From the NCBI GenBank assembly GCA_030144725.1, contig JASKMD010000004.1, positions 3,342,828 through 3,406,827 on the forward strand: a stretch of DNA of 64,000 nt. The letters run 5' to 3'. Source of the stretch: Haematococcus lacustris (taxonomy: Eukaryota; Chlorophyta; Chlorophyceae; Chlamydomonadales; Haematococcaceae). The notes under the pieces were generated by a model. It saw only the letters and a list, made by a program, of their open reading frames with translations. It had not been told where the DNA came from and did not search any database. Shown one piece after another: positions 10,504 through 24,102 of this stretch. The translations under genes and the position numbers were made by a program. How positions within the stretch are numbered: the stretch's first letter is position 1; each line of letters begins with the position of its first letter.

Positions 10504-11400
10504 GCTCGCCCTGTGCCGGCTGCCTGGCCAGCCAGTAGCAGGTCAGGTGGCTGTTGTGAAGCTTCCAGCACACCACCACCCAGTCGGTGGTAGCCATGCC
10601 CACACGGCAAGGGTGTTGTCAGTTGCTCTTGCTTATAATGACCTGCCCTGGATGGTAGGCAGGCCCGGGGTCCACATGGCTGCAAGACAGGGGTCCATGC
10701 ATCATGTGGCGTGCACAGAATGGCATGCTCCATGTGAGCAACGAAGATGTGAATGTGGCGCAGACCACCCAGTTTGAGCTTCATACTAGCATTATAAACC
10801 ACAGTATGTACACAATCACTGCACAGTTCCACACATACATTGAACAAATGCCACATGATATAACCAGAATAAATTGATGGGGTGCCCAGGCCCTTGCCAG
10901 TGTCAGCTGGAGGTTCTTCTGATTGCTGCCGCTGTTCGAGGGGTCTGCTGGGCTGTGCCTGGTGCTCAAAGGGCCAGCTGCCTGGTTGGCCAACTTGCTT
11001 GATTGGCCATCTTAAGTAACCTGTTACGATGCCATTGGTTACGATACCTTGTCATGCTTGCGGGTATTTATCATGCGGGTACTTCATACAGGCAGAATAA
11101 TACCCCTAATGAAGGGTCCTATAACGCAGTCCTTGCGGTGGTACTTGTTGCCCGCTGGGTTGACGAGGGAGCGGGTGTTGCATGCCATAAGGGTTGTTTG
11201 GTGTTGAACACGACACGAAGGGTATCTACTCACTAAGTGTATGCCACAAAGTTTAGGACGCTCCTAACAAACCAGGTTTCAATATGTCAAGTCATCGCGG
11301 CAGTATCTCAAGACAAGTTTTAATCCCTACAACCCTCATGCTATACCAAAATGAAGCATGAGTTGTAATCAAACATAGCATGCGGTCTCATTGTTGTATA
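10504..11400. other. Intergenic; one diverged dispersed repeat
   Basis: No exon chain found. Around 11,096-11,190 the words ACCCCTAATGAAGGGTCCTAT and GCCCGCTGGG resemble 53,165-53,245, suggesting an old dispersed repeat. Confidence 0.4.
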
Positions 11401-13335
11401 CAGTGTTGTGAAAATTTCAGATTTTCATTCAGATTTTCAATGAAAATTTTCATCTGAAAATCTGAACGTCTTCACTGAAAATCTGAAAGTGCCGGGTGCT
11501 GCCCCCGGTCAGATCGCAGATCGGGTGTTGCAGAGCGATTGGCTGTGCTGTGATAAACTTGGTTGGCGCCAGCGCGCTACAGCCACAGCGGAAGAAGCGC
11601 AAGCCAGAAAACGCCACAGATGGCGGATCCACGGACAGCATGGACGGCTTGCATTTTTTAAAATGACTTGCATGTCTGACCTTTGGCAACCTAAGTATTT
11701 CTGCATTTCAAACAGTGCAGGCCTACAAACAAGTCGCGTTTGAAAGGATAGGCTGAGAACCAGCGGCATCCGCTCAGTTTCACTGACGATGAAACTCTTT
11801 CAGTTTTTAAGGACCTTTTCCCGAACGCGGCAAATTTGAAGATAATTTGAAGATAATTTGAAGATTCGCCTTAGAATGAGAGGAGTGACGTACTGATTTG
11901 CCGCCGTGCTGGTCAGGGGTCGCAGAGGCACAAGCTTGACCTTTCCCATATCGCATTTACTCCGCAATGGCAACGGGCATGTGGGCTGGCGGCCACGGCT
12001 GGATGGACGACGTCGACAGCGATGATGACCTTGAGATTGTCATTGCCCTAGGCATTCTTCTGCTGCTGTTGGCAGCCATCTTGCCTCTTGTGGTCGACCT
12101 CGCCCCCCCGCAGTAAGTTTGTCTAGCATGAACATGCTTGCTCTCTTTGTCGTTAACGCAATGTGTGCTTTGTGTAGGCGACTGCCCCGTATGGGCTGCT
12201 TCTATAAGTTTTCGATATAATGTTATTCTAGCTTGCTTCATATTGCATGTTTGTGAGCGGCGACATGAGCCATTACCAGAGGGTGATCCAGCCGTATTAG
12301 ACAAGAGTATGTTGCAAGAGTATGATGCTTTGTTTGAGGGCATGCAAAGGATGCGGGCGCCTGCAACAATCCAGCAGTTGCGTGCTCTGGCTAATCACGG
12401 GGTTGCTGTCAGGGATGCTGTAATACGCAATCTATGACTCCCCTTGATGTTTCGTGACAGATTGTAGCATTACACGCTGGCAAACACAATGCTTGAAACA
12501 AGGCTTGACCCTCTCTGCTGAAATCCCGAGTTCACTAGCAAGGTCATTTGCGTCAGTGAGGCTCCACGGCCTTGTTAGTCGGGTTGTGGGCCTGGCAGGT
12601 GGTGGTTGGTTTCGCTTGGTGCTGCTGCTGCGGCTGGCGTCATTGACACTGGCGCGGTTGTCAAGGTTGCGGCTGGGACGGCTTCCAGCGTACGCAACGG
12701 AGATAGAATTTTTACCAATTCCGCGAAGTGGGGCACGGAGTGGTGGGCTGCAGCCATAGCGCGATTTAACGTGGTGGTGAGGGCTGACCGGACCTGAGCG
12801 AACTGGGTTGGGCTTAGGCGCCGCGCACATGGCAGTATTTCGGCAGTCGGCAGTCGCAGCATATGCTCTATTACGGCGAGGACTCGCCATTGTACAGGCT
12901 GCTGGCCGTGCTAATGCGCTAATGGTGCTAATGCGCGCTGGTGGCTAACGACCATCAACGACTAATTCGATTCAATAATCTTCAAATTCGAAGATTAATC
13001 TTCAATAATCTTCGATTCAATAATCTTCGGTGCCCACGTGCGGGGGTCCTCGTAGATAATTAAAGTAATTACAAGTAACTTAAAAAAGTGTGTGCGCAAG
13101 CTACTGCGCCTCAGCGCCTCCTTGGTGGCCCCGAATCTGAAGCGCACTTCGAGGTAGCACGTAGTGCGGTTGGCGGTCGCTAAGCTGCTGCCCAACCTCG
13201 GCAAGTTTCATAAGAAGGTTCAAATCATCTTCGAATTTGGCTTTTTTTTGGGAAAAAGGTCCTTAATCAAACACTTTCATTTTCATTGAAAATCTGAAAA
13301 TTGAAAATCTGAAAATCTGAAGATTCACAACACTG
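11401..13335. mobile_element. hAT-like element with CAGTGTTGTGAA inverted termini
   Basis: The left end begins CAGTGTTGTGAAAATTTCAG at 11,401; the right end, read on the minus strand from 13,335, begins CAGTGTTGTGAATCTTCAG. Both ends continue into clusters of GAAAATCTGAA-type words. CAGTG... termini are typical of hAT elements. The flanking 8 bp (GTTGTATA and CTCCAGCT) do not match, so the copy is old, rearranged or not a simple insertion. AATCTTC/GAAGATT words are also clustered at 11,835-11,872 and 12,966-13,030. Confidence 0.65.
11967..12437 (+). CDS. Possible small gene inside the 11.4-13.3 kb element
   Basis: A frame from 11,967 encodes MATGMWAGGHGWMDDVDSDD, then a leucine/isoleucine-rich segment that could span a membrane or pack in a helix, ending at a GTAAGT donor near 12,114. 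Downstream, ERRHEPLPEGDPAVLDKSML continues to a stop at 12,437. The two pieces look like exons of one protein but I could not join them in phase with confidence. Acidic starts of this kind occur in DNA-transposon proteins such as PIF/Harbinger nucleases, but no catalytic motif is visible. Confidence 0.25.
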
Positions 13336-15679
13336 CTCCAGCTGCTTGCCGACGGTGTCCACCATGTTGCTGTCAGAGTGATAGCGTGGGACTGCTTCGA
13401 CGCGGGCGCGGAGGTCAGGATGCGCGGCTAGCACGGCAACGACTGCTGGCTACCCCTCCCATTAAACCACCAACCCCCCTCACGGTAAGGGACAACGGCT
13501 TTTCCGGACTCATTTCTGCACGGATTTACACGCGGATTGAAGCGTCGGAATGAGGCCGCGCTGAGCCACACGCTGAGCTGGTCGGGCATGTTGCCGGGTA
13601 TCCGACCCTACCGAGCCTGAGGACTTGATGTACGTTGACCCAGTAGTAGTGAGTCCTTGTTAAACGCGATGGTTAGTGCGCGATGTGCGAGGAGCCCGAC
13701 CTCATGTCCAACATGATAACCCACATGCGCTGGCTCTGAGGCGACGAAACTAGGCTCAGGGGTTCTTAAACTAGGAGGAGACCACGGCATGAGCATAGCA
13801 GGGGCAACTGCATCATTCACTTGCTAATTAAGCTCCATAAAGGTGGGCTAAACCTCCCCCATGCTGCCCACTCTGCTGATGCCCGTCTGACAACCATGCA
13901 ACTCATTGCAACTCTCCAGCCTTGCGTCACTGGTTAGGGAAGTCACTGTGAACCCCCTGCCAAAGTCTCAACTCTTGCTGAGATTTGCCAATATGTGTTT
14001 CAGAAGATGGCGTGTGCACATGTCTGCAGCATGCCGACACCCAAATATCACCTCTGCAAACGGCAGGGGGGCCAGGCTGCCCGCTGTGCGTGTTGTGTGA
14101 GGTCTACGCAAGCTGCCAGCACTGGCTGGGTGGAGATTCATGTGGAGGGGGAGGCTGTGTAAGATGATGTTGAGAAAACTGGGCTCCATGCGTGAAGTGT
14201 ACCGCAGCGGAGAACTCTGCATCCCGAGTTGTGGGTGTTGTTAGGCAGCACTTGAAAGGCCCATCGCGCACAGCGGAACCGTTCGCGTGCCTGGCAGACT
14301 GCCGGTCACCGTGGGTGCCAGCAGCTCGGGCGCGCAGGCGCAAGCGCGGCGCAGAGATAAGGCATTTCGCGTTAAAATGACAACTCAACTCTCACCAGGC
14401 GCGCCACAAAGTCAAATGTCCCTTACGTGGTGGTTCAATGGGAGGGGTAGCCTGCTGCGCTTGGCCGAGTGTTCTCGCCGTCTCCGGGCAGGCCGCGGCA
14501 CAGCTGCAGGTACAGATTCCTGTACTTTAGGTCCGGAATGGCTGCCTTGGAGACTGTGCACAGGCGGGCCGTGCTCCTCAAGCTGGGTAAACAGGTCCCG
14601 TTTGGAAAAAATCCAGTAATAGGCTATCGAGTACTGCACGCTCGCTGCAGGCCATCAACCATGGCAGCGCAGCCCGGAGGAAGGCATCCCACAGCTGTTA
14701 CGGTTAGATGAACGAGCTTGCAGTTCCCCGCCATGATAAGTATTGTCTCTATCGCGGGCAGCACGGGCCTCTACGGAAGCCTTTCTCTTGCGTTGCGCGT
14801 CAGTGAGCTCAAGCTGTTGTGCCTCCTTCTAAATCCCGTTCCTCCGGCTCTGGTCTAGGCACAACCTTGCGACTTTTCTTTCTCGCCATTTGCCTTATAA
14901 GTGCGCAACGCAGCGATTACTTGTAAAGCCTAAATGCAACCTCTGTACACGGTACGTGACAGCCATTGCCGCCTACCCATCACATTCTTGCTTAAAGTAG
15001 GCGAAGGCATATATGCATCCGACGAGGCGCATACCGCTACGATCAGCGCACATGTTTCCGGCTGGATCACACGCACAAACAATTCACGGGACCATACAAG
15101 CTAGTCAAGCACTCTCCGATATCTCAAGACAATGGCTAGTTCTCTAGAGACTGAGCCATCCCTACCAGCAAACCAAAACGACCCGTTAACTCAACTCAAA
15201 GGCGCCGAGACACATGGTCCTAACATACTTGGACCTATAAGCATGACCCCATTGTCGAAGACTTGGGGCGCTCTCTATGACCGGCCCCTTCCGCTGCAGT
15301 AGCCTTCCACTTGCCTGACATTGTCCTGCGGCATTGTCGACATTGCTAATGTGACGTTTACATCTCTGGCAGAATACCAAGCAACTTTAGACAACGTAAC
15401 CCTTACCCAAAAGTTATACTCAGTTCCCGGCCATCGGGCCCAGGGCTGGGTTAGGGAACACGAAGCAATCACATGTGCGTTGGCGGGCAGCACCGTAAGC
15501 TGCCACCAAAAGCACTGTGCTCTCCCTGAAACACTTGTACGCTATCGCGCACCCGTTCCTACAGGCTATGTGGTGCTGCTGCAGCAAGGAAGTCGTCGAC
15601 GTAATCATACCGCAGGTGTGGGGTAGCAACGCAGCCATGTCTGTGCGCAAGCCTCCAACGGCTCTCCAACGGCTGGCCG
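13336..15679. other. Intergenic / 5' region of P2, no supported feature
   Basis: Short overlapping frames only, with no recognisable domain, splice-consistent exon chain or repeat. The last few hundred bases may hold the 5' UTR or an upstream exon of the gene starting near 15,680. Confidence 0.4.
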
Positions 15680-18600
15680 ATGAATTACATGCAGGCCTTG
15701 GATGCAAGCAGTACTCGATGCAACGGGTCCGTGGTTGCACCACCGAGCCAGCCTGTTTTGGAAAAACAGACATCTGACGTACATCCAGCTTCAGCCATCG
15801 AAGCCCAGGAGCTGTCTGCTGTGTCAGTGGCGCCATTGCCTGCAGAGAACCCCACAGCAGCAGCAGAAGCAGCTGCATTGCCACAGTTGCCGTTGACTGC
15901 GCAGCTCTCCGTGCGCAACAGCCACGCATCCACACTGCACCATGAGCTGCTGTCAACAGTGTTCCCATCCCAGTGCAACAGCCGGTCCCCCTCTGTGCGC
16001 ATCAAGGAAGTCGAGGAGTTCTCTGACAGTGACAGCTCCAGCAGCTCCAGCGCGTGTGGGAGTGTGGAGGACGTCAAGAGCACATCCAGGTTAGCTGGCC
16101 GGCAAGAGCGGCAGCTGCAGCAGGAGCGCCGCTTGCAGCAGAAACGGTGAGGGCAGCAGGGGCAGCAGCACACAGGGTGTGCCCCCTCACCTGCCTGTTT
16201 CCACATATTGGCTGGCCAAGCTGGCTTAGTTGGCTGGTAAACACGCTGAGCTTGACCATGGGGTCCGCTTCTGCTGCAGCCGCTGCTGCCGTCAATGTCC
16301 CAACCGGTGATGACTCACCACAGGGGCCTCGGAGCAGCAGCAGCAGCAGTAGTCCAGTTGCCCAAAACAGACAGGCTGCCGGCTGCAAAGTACCCTGCAC
16401 TGATGTGCACCTAGTGGCAGCTGGCCCAACCAGGCTGCTGCAGCGTGGCAATAGCCTGTGTGCTGTAGCAGTGCGCGGGACATGGAGTCCTTCCATACCC
16501 AATGACTGCCATGCAATGGCAGGGTTGCTGGCTGTGAGAGCAGCTGCAGGCCTGCTCAGGAGGACCCCTGCATCTTGAGCCAGCCTGTCCCTCTCATCCT
16601 TGCCTCTAACCACCCACCCAACCACCCACCCACCCACTCACCCACACCCACACACATGACCACGGCTTGAGCATGAGCATGCCATAAAGACTGGGAGGCC
16701 TTGGGCCTGTACGTGTCCCTCACCCTCTCCCGCAGCCGCCCATCCAACCACACACACCTCACACACGCATGAGCATGCCTGCGCAAAGGCATCCTTCCTC
16801 AACTCCTCCTCCTCCTCTGCCTCCTCCTCTGCATCCTCCTCTGCCTCCTCCTCTGCCTCTGCTCCTGGCTACTCCCTCCCCCTCTCCTGCTCCCCCTCTT
16901 ATCTGCCTCCCCCTCCATGCTGCACAGGGAAGCAGAGGCCGCCGCAGCCCTGACCCGGAAGTCGCAGGGCACTCTGGACCTGGCCACACCGGCCACTGGC
17001 GGCCTGGGCGGCACTCCCCTGCTGCGCTCCCGCAGTGGGCGCCTACCCCTTGCCCGGGGCGTCTCCTACAAGCTGCCAGCGCACCAAGCTGAGTACCCCA
17101 CCCTCACCACCACCACCTCCAAGACCCTGGACCTCTCCTCTCAGCCAAGCATCAGGCGCTTGGACTCAGGCCGCAGGGTCAGCCAGGCTGGAGGGGGCCT
17201 GCTGTCAGCCCGCAGCAGCCATGCAGGGGGGGTCCCTGACAGCAGTGACAGCAGCCAGGCACTTTTGCCTGGGCAGGGGGCGGCGGCTTTGGGTGCCCGG
17301 TCCCGGCCCCTCAGCGCGGCGCAGCAGCTGCTGTTGGGCCTGCCAGGCGGTCCACAGGCCTGGGGCTCTGAAGGGGGGCCGGGCATCAAGCCCACCCGCT
17401 CCAACCGTTTCATCCCAGTGCTGTCAGCCGCAGGGGTGTCAGCGGGGGCAGGGAGCAGTGCAGCTGGACAGGCAGGGGGTGTGGCTGCAGAGGGGTGTGG
17501 GCTGGGCCTGATGCGGCCCTCCTTACCTCTGTCCAGCCCGGGGTCCGCTCTGCCGCCCCCCCCTCCCCCCTCCATCTTTGCTCGTGGGTCTGTGGAGCGG
17601 GGCAGTGGGCTGCGGCGCACGGTGCTGTTCCAGGCCCCTCCCCCTCCTGCTGGCACCCCACCCCTGGCTCTGACCTCCCTGGCTGCCACACACAGCCAGG
17701 CAGCCCCTGGCCTGACCCACAACCCTGTGCAAGGCGGGTATGACCAGCCCCTGCCCACGCCCTACCCCGGCCCTGCTGCTGCAGGGCCAGGGGGGGTGGA
17801 GGCAGATGCAGGTGATGTGGGGGGGCCAGGCCGGGGGGTGCTGCAGGCAGGGGAAATGCCAGCAGCAGACAACCCCATTGATTTGTGGCTAAGGGAGAAG
17901 ATCCGCAGTGCTAGGATCCAGGGCTCGGGTCTGGAGGAGGGCGTGCTGCCAGCCACCAGCAGCACCCACCACCAGGACCTGCTGCGGCGAGCTAGTGTCC
18001 CAGCCAGCCTGCCGCCCCCACCACCCCCACAGCAGCAGCAGCAGCCGCCCAGGGGCCAGACTACCACAGTGCAGCTGCTGCCCTTTGGCACCGCGTTCTC
18101 TGCCATGCCGGGCTCAATCCATGGCCCCTCCGCAGGTGCAGGTCCAGGAGCAGGGGGCCTCTCTCCCACCCCCATCTCCGACCTCACCCTGCTGCCCTTC
18201 CCAGCGCTGCCCACCCAGATCAGCCGTGTGGCGACGCCCACCCTGCAGCCAGCGCAAGCCGACAGGACGGGGCTGGGCCAAGGCCAGTGGCAGGCCCAGA
18301 CACAGGCCCTGCTGCAGGCCCAGCTCCAGGAAGTGTTTTCTGCACCAGACAGGGCCCCAGGCATGTCGGCTCAGCAGCTGCCAGCCAACTCCCAGGCTGA
18401 GCGGCAGGCGCAGCTCGTGGCTCAAGCCCAGCTGCAGGTGGCGCAGTCCCCCCTCAGCTTCCTGGTGCACGCCTTTCAGGAGCAAGTGGGGGCCAGTCAT
18501 GACGGACCCACCAGCAGCCCCCGTGCGGCGAATGACAGGCCTCCCCTCGCGGCTACTCCCAGCCACCAAGGCCGCTGGGGGGTGGAGGCAGCAGGCGCGC

Positions 18601-19721
18601 CCAGAGCCCAGACACGCCTCACTGCAGCCAGACTCAGCCACAATGGGGACAGCAGGGTGCGGCTGGGGTTGGGGGGTGTGACCCCAGGTGTGACTGGGGG
18701 TGGCGGCCAGTGTGTGACTGGCCCGAGTAGTGGGGGAGGGGGTCCGGCGGGGAGGACACAGGGGCACCGACCTATCTGGGAAGTGTCAGGTGGCCCCCGC
18801 TCCACCCCCTTGAACAAACACGCCAGCGTGCCCCTGGAGGCTTCCCAGCAGCAGCAGGCGGCTGGGGGTGGGGGAGGCGGGGGGTTGGCGCTTGCAGCAA
18901 GTGCCCCTGGCAGCTCTCAGCTGCTTCAGTGCCCGGACAGCAGCAAGGAGGATGGGGTGGGGGGCTACCCCCTTCCCTCCCTCCCCCCCAGCAAGCGCTC
19001 ACCCAACCTGGCTGCCGCCCCCCAGCGTGCTGTGTCACAGCTAGGTCCAAAGACCCCAACACACCCGCAGCAGCAGGGGGGAAGGGCAGCCCCCGCCTTT
19101 GCACCCTTGCTCTCCTCCCCTTACCTGGGTCCCACGCAGCAGGTGGGCGAGGTGCTGATGCCGTGCTCCCCCCTGGACCAGCTGCAGCACCAGTGGCAGC
19201 AGGCGCAGGCCGCCAGACAGCATGGCCTTGACGATGGAGAGGGCCCAGAGCCCCTGGCAGCAGGCACTGACCTGGGCTGGGGCCGGGAGGTGGTGCTGCC
19301 AGGCCAGCGCGACAGCCAGGTCAGCAGCGGACCCTGCGCCTCTGACACAGACTCAGTGGAGCGCAGCTCGCTGTTCAGGCGCCTGGGCCTAGCAGAGCCG
19401 GCAAAGCCAGGCGCCCTTCAGCCCGCATGGCGACCTCCCATCGTCGCCGCTGCTCCCGCCCCTGCCCTGTGGGGAAGGCCCCCAGCAGCAGCAGCTGCTG
19501 CTGCTGCTCCGCCCCTGGCTGCTCACCGCAGTGTGCCCTTGGCCATTGGTGGCCTGGCCCAGGCCCGCCCTGGAGCTGGGGGGGAGCCAGGCGCTGGCCT
19601 GGGGCAGACTGGGCCCATGGGCTCACTCTCCCGTGGCTTCCAGGTCACTCTTCCTAGCGGGGGCCTAGCGCTTATGGGTGGGCTGGGGGTGTATCCGTCT
19701 GCACAAAGGCAGGCTGCATGA
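15680..19721 (+). CDS. Unrecognised large Pro/Gln/Gly/Ser-rich protein (P2)
   Basis: Exon 1 (15,680-16,146) ends RQLQQERRLQQKR at a GTGAGG donor; exon 2 (16,928-19,721) starts after CATGCTGCACAG with REAEAAAALTRKSQGTLDL. The chain is 1,087 codons with stop. Exon 1 carries a serine/acidic stretch (EEFSDSDSSSSSSACGSVED). Exon 2 is low-complexity with scattered conserved-looking islands: KPTRSNRFIPVLSAAGV, NPIDLWLREKIRSARI, and glutamine-rich AQTQALLQAQLQEVF. The composition suggests a largely disordered scaffold or regulatory protein. Part of the 0.8-kb intron could hide a further exon. It is paralogous to the gene at 9,243-10,503; the two are in tandem with the 11.4-13.3 kb transposon between them. 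Confidence 0.65.
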
Positions 19722-21353
19722 CCCAGGGGGTGTGCTCCTGTGTTTCCTGATGTTACTTGGGCTGTCTCGGCTTCCATGGCTTCCCCAATAGGAGCTGCAG
19801 CAACAGCTGCTTGCAGTGGTGCAGGCCACATGGGGTCACCACCACCACCTTGACCCTTTGCGCTGATAATGTCAGGCATGACCCTATACCCAATGGCAGA
19901 GCCATGAATGCTGCTGCTGCTCCTGCAACCCCTCCTTTGCCACCTGCCCCAACCCCACCTGAGCCCATCTGACCCCACCTTGCTGACACCCCTGTTGCCA
20001 CAGCCCTTCGTTAGGGGCAGGTTGGCGGGCTGAGTGGCTCGCCAGCTGCTGGTGTTTGCCACCATGCCAGTGGCTACTCCTAGAAATGTTTGAATTGAAT
20101 CTGACTAACCACTTAACCATCACTGGACCACCACTGAACAGCCACTGCTATCTCTGGCAATGCAGTTGGTGCACATCACTGAGGCTGTCTGGTGGTGGTA
20201 TATGCTGGGTGGCCCCTCCCCCTCCCCTTCCCCCTGGGCTGCCCTCTTCGCCGTTCTGCCCTTTCACTGTGCCAACACTTTTCTTCACTGAGACCAGGAG
20301 GTCTGACCCTGCTACACTCCAGCTCTCACACTGCCTACACTGTTCCTGTAGTGTAGCTAGGCTGCTGCTGCTCCTCAATTCATACTACTGACTCTTTGGC
20401 TGCTGCTTGCTCGTTGAAGAATGTTAGGGTCTGGATGTTCAGCCAGCAGTGGCTGGCTGTTGCTCCATGCAAAACACAAACAAAGCACAACAAAACACAA
20501 ACACTGCTAGTGTGGTTTTTCAATGTCAGGGTTAACTGCACTTGTTGTCTCTCAGGGGCTGGGAGGAAGGTGCCAATGCATGCAAGGGTGTAGGCTGCTG
20601 GGGTCTTAGGGCTGTGGGCTGCTGATGGTCCACATGCAGCCAGCGTCAGGTGGGCAGAGTCAGAGCTAAGCCAGGGCTGGGGTATCACCAGCCCCACTAT
20701 CTGACCTGTGACCCCACTCCCATGCAGCATGCACAGCCGCACTGAGCACAAGACGCCATTGCTAGTCGAGTCAAGATAAGCAGCAGTAGGGGGTAAATGC
20801 TGGCCATACTCACATGGGCTGCTTTCATCCTCTGATGGCTCTGGGGCACAGGAGGATGAGTCACTGATGTCACCGGGCCATGCCTTCTCGCCCATGGGCG
20901 CAGTTGGGGATGTCACTAATGAGTTGTGCGATCTCATCCTTACCAAGTGCCAGCTAACGCTCAGGGGAGCAGGGGGAGGGGCAATAGCAACATTCATGGG
21001 TGCGGAAAACGCTGCTAGGCTTGACACGATTGTCAATAGGCTCTAATTGAAAATCGTGTACCCTTGCAATCATTGCTAGTTGTTTAGGGAAGGTGTGTCG
21101 GGTCAGGTGGCCCATGCATGTGTGAAGCAAAAGCCTTACCAAGCTCTATATGGCCCTGGCCCACCACCTCCCAACCTAATATTCCCACTTTCAATGTCAA
21201 TGTCAGTTTTGTACTGACCATTTTAGTACCCTTGTGTGGCACGGCATACATTTGTGCGGTGTTCCTCATTTGGTCTCATCAGTCTAAATTAGGTGTAAAT
21301 TAGTCTCGTTAGGCTGCCTCAATAGTCGTGGCTAGACAAGGTTACCACCAGGC
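19722..21353. other. Intergenic, probable P2 3' UTR then unannotated DNA
   Basis: A 218-codon frame on the minus strand (20,380-21,036) has no recognised motif and ordinary composition for chance frames here. Nothing else is supported. Confidence 0.4.
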
Positions 21354-21936
21354 CTTGATTTCAGGTGTCCCCAACTAACAGAAAATGACAGGAAACTGAC
21401 CCCTGGTAATCAAAACGACGCCGCGTCTCAGCCACGTGGTTTCTATTTATGTATCGCACATCCCTGGATAGAGGACTCTTTCAGCTATGCGGTGCAGCTT
21501 GTATCATTAAATACTGTGCAGTGTACTGGGTGCTATGGCGGCTCAAATCTTCACATTCAAATCCGTGCACTTTTTGCTCATGCGGGCCTCGCCGCGAGAG
21601 ACCGCCGCGACCGACGTGGCCCAGGAGCACCTGCACATAGTGAGGGACAGTCGCCGCAGTCAAAACGGCTCACATGGCATGCCAAACCGATGTAACAGCG
21701 CCCCTCCACCCATGCTCAGAAATATGCAAGGTTGCTGCGATGCTTGACCCCTTCGTGAGCAGTACTGTTGGCCTGGCCACTCTGCAATGCCTCACAAGGT
21801 GTGTATGCCATTGCTATGTTACCTTCCTCGACATGTTGGGTCCGATCCCTCCCGCCCGCCCCCCGCTTGCGTGTCGAAGCTCGTGTTCAGCTCCGCTGTG
21901 GCCCCCTGCTGCTCAGATGAAGGGGTGAGCATGCCA

Positions 21937-22140
21937 GGGGCGGCACCAGCACCAGCTGCCAGCTGCTGCCAGGGGGGGCAGCAGGAGGGGGGGCAGCCCA
22001 GGAGCGGCACCAGCAGCAGCTGCCAGCTGCTGCCAGGGGTGGGCAGCAGGAGGGGTGGGCAGCCCAGGAGCGGCACCAGCAGCAGCTGCCAGCTGCTGCC
22101 AGGGGGGGGCAGCAGGAGGGGTGGGCAGCCCAGCACCAGT
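21937..22140. repeat. GC-rich coding minisatellite, about three units
   Basis: About three copies of a unit of roughly 63-66 bp around GGCAGCACCAGCAGCAGCTGCCAGCTGCTGCCAGG-type sequence, encoding PPWQQLAAAAGAAPGLPTPP repeats in the transposase C-terminal region. The copy at 42.0-42.5 kb has about eight units. Confidence 0.8.
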
Positions 22141-24102
22141 ACCAGCACCAGCACCAGGACCTGCACCTGCCCCCTGCTCATCCCCATGCAAGCCGGCCAC
22201 TGTGTTGCGAATGTGGGCCATGACAAGACCCTTTAGCTTGGGCTTCAACCACCCCTTCATGACCTCCTGATGGTGGAAGCGGAGGTAAGCTTGCAGCTCC
22301 CTAACTGATAGCTTCTGAGCCTCCTCAAGAGTGGTGTGGCTGTAATCGCGCCCATCGTAGGTCAGAGCATATGCTGCTTCCAGTCTATGCTGCCCCTCAT
22401 GGTCCCCCACATCAACCACCACCTGCCCCACCCTATGAGTTGCAGCTGCTGCTTTCATCTCCGCCTTTGCTGTCCGTCGTTCCCTAGCTGCTGCTGCCTC
22501 TTCACGCCGCACTTCCTTGCGTAGCTCTGGCAGCCGCTGTGCAAAGTCTAGCACGTCCACGCCGTCAACGGCATCGCTGTGGGTACGCATGGACATGAGC
22601 TCAAGCAAAGCTGGCAGCTCCATGAACATGCCCGTCCCATGCTTGAGTAGCTGCAGCAGGGACTCCACAGGGGCATTGGATATTGGGCAGGCAAGGTAAT
22701 ACACCTCCAGATGCAATTGTAGTTGTTGCTGGTCCTGCTCACTCAGCTCGCGCATGTCGGCCATGGCACGGATCTGCTTTTCATGCTTCTCCCATGTGCC
22801 ATGTGCGTCCCACACACGAGAGTCACACATTGGCAGCCGCTGCCCTGTCCTCTTCTGTTGCTGGCCGTCCACTTCCTGCTGTTGCTGCTGGTCTTCTTGT
22901 TGTTGTTGCATCCTCTCTGCATGGCTAACCACTTCTTGGGCTGCCTCCCAACACGTCGCAAGGTCAGAGCTGCCAAGAGCTGCAAAGAGGCCGGGCAGGG
23001 CATTCTGCATCTGGACGTGCTGTTCGTAGTAGCTCGACATGGCCCAGCAATGCACCTGCAGGTACGTGAGCAGTTGGTGGTTCTGCTGCTGTCGCTGCTG
23101 AGCTGGCACCAAGTGCTGCAACTGGCCTTGCATGTCTTACAGGAGCTGTGAGCTGTTGGTCCACGTCTGTGACAGGCTGGTCTGCACAGCTTGGGTATGC
23201 CGATACAACTCGATCGCATGCAAGCCATCATGCTGACTTGCCCACAGGAGTTCCGGCTGAAGCAAAGACTTGCCCACTACCGCCACCACGCAAATCTTCA
23301 GCAGCAGGTCAGTGTCCTTGAAGTAGCCACTGAGTGTGACCGCCCAGGGTGGGGACCGCTCCCTTTGGCCCTCCACCACACGTGCCACAGCCTCCCCGGC
23401 AAGCCGCCATACACGGATCACCGATGCGGCAGCTGTGGTGTAGCTAGCCCACCGCGTATCACAAGGAGTCTCAGGCTTGGCACCTGACCTAGCCAAGGAT
23501 AGCTCACCCCAATGCTGAGCCAAGAGGCTGGCTATGTCCTCAATTGCTGCCTTGATGCCGGCACCTAGAGCTGTCAACCCTGCCAGGAGGGTGTTGTGAA
23601 GCCCATGGCTGTAGCAGGGCTGTGCGCGGATGGCTGCGTTCTGCAACGGCATGAGCACATCACTGAGCTGTGCGATCACTCCGCTGTAACCCCCCATGTT
23701 CACAGATGCGCTGTCGGCTGTCATGCTAACAATGCGGGCGCCCTGCAGACCATTGCGTTCAAGCTCGCGCATTATGACTTTGACGTGGGCCTCAGCTGTG
23801 GCACAAGGGAGGGGGACGATGGCCAACACGTCTGTGACCTGGGCGGTGAGGCGCTGATGCTGGCCTGCTGCTCCAATTGCTGCATCTCTTGCTGGTCCTG
23901 AAGCTGAACCCGTTACGGGGCTTGCATCCTTGGGCACAGCAGCTGTCACTCTGATGACTAGCACCTTGCCATGCTTCTTGCATGTGCAGCCATCAAACTG
24001 CACGTGGATCGCTTCGGCTCGTCGTAGCTGATCTGCATGCACAATGCATGGTCAACAATGCTTGACCTTGCTGACCCCGGGCCTGCACCATGCGCCTACC
24101 AC

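Noticed and set aside
20380..21036. 218-codon minus-strand frame
   Set aside because: No recognisable motif, splice context or paralogue; GC-rich DNA here gives many frames of this length by chance.
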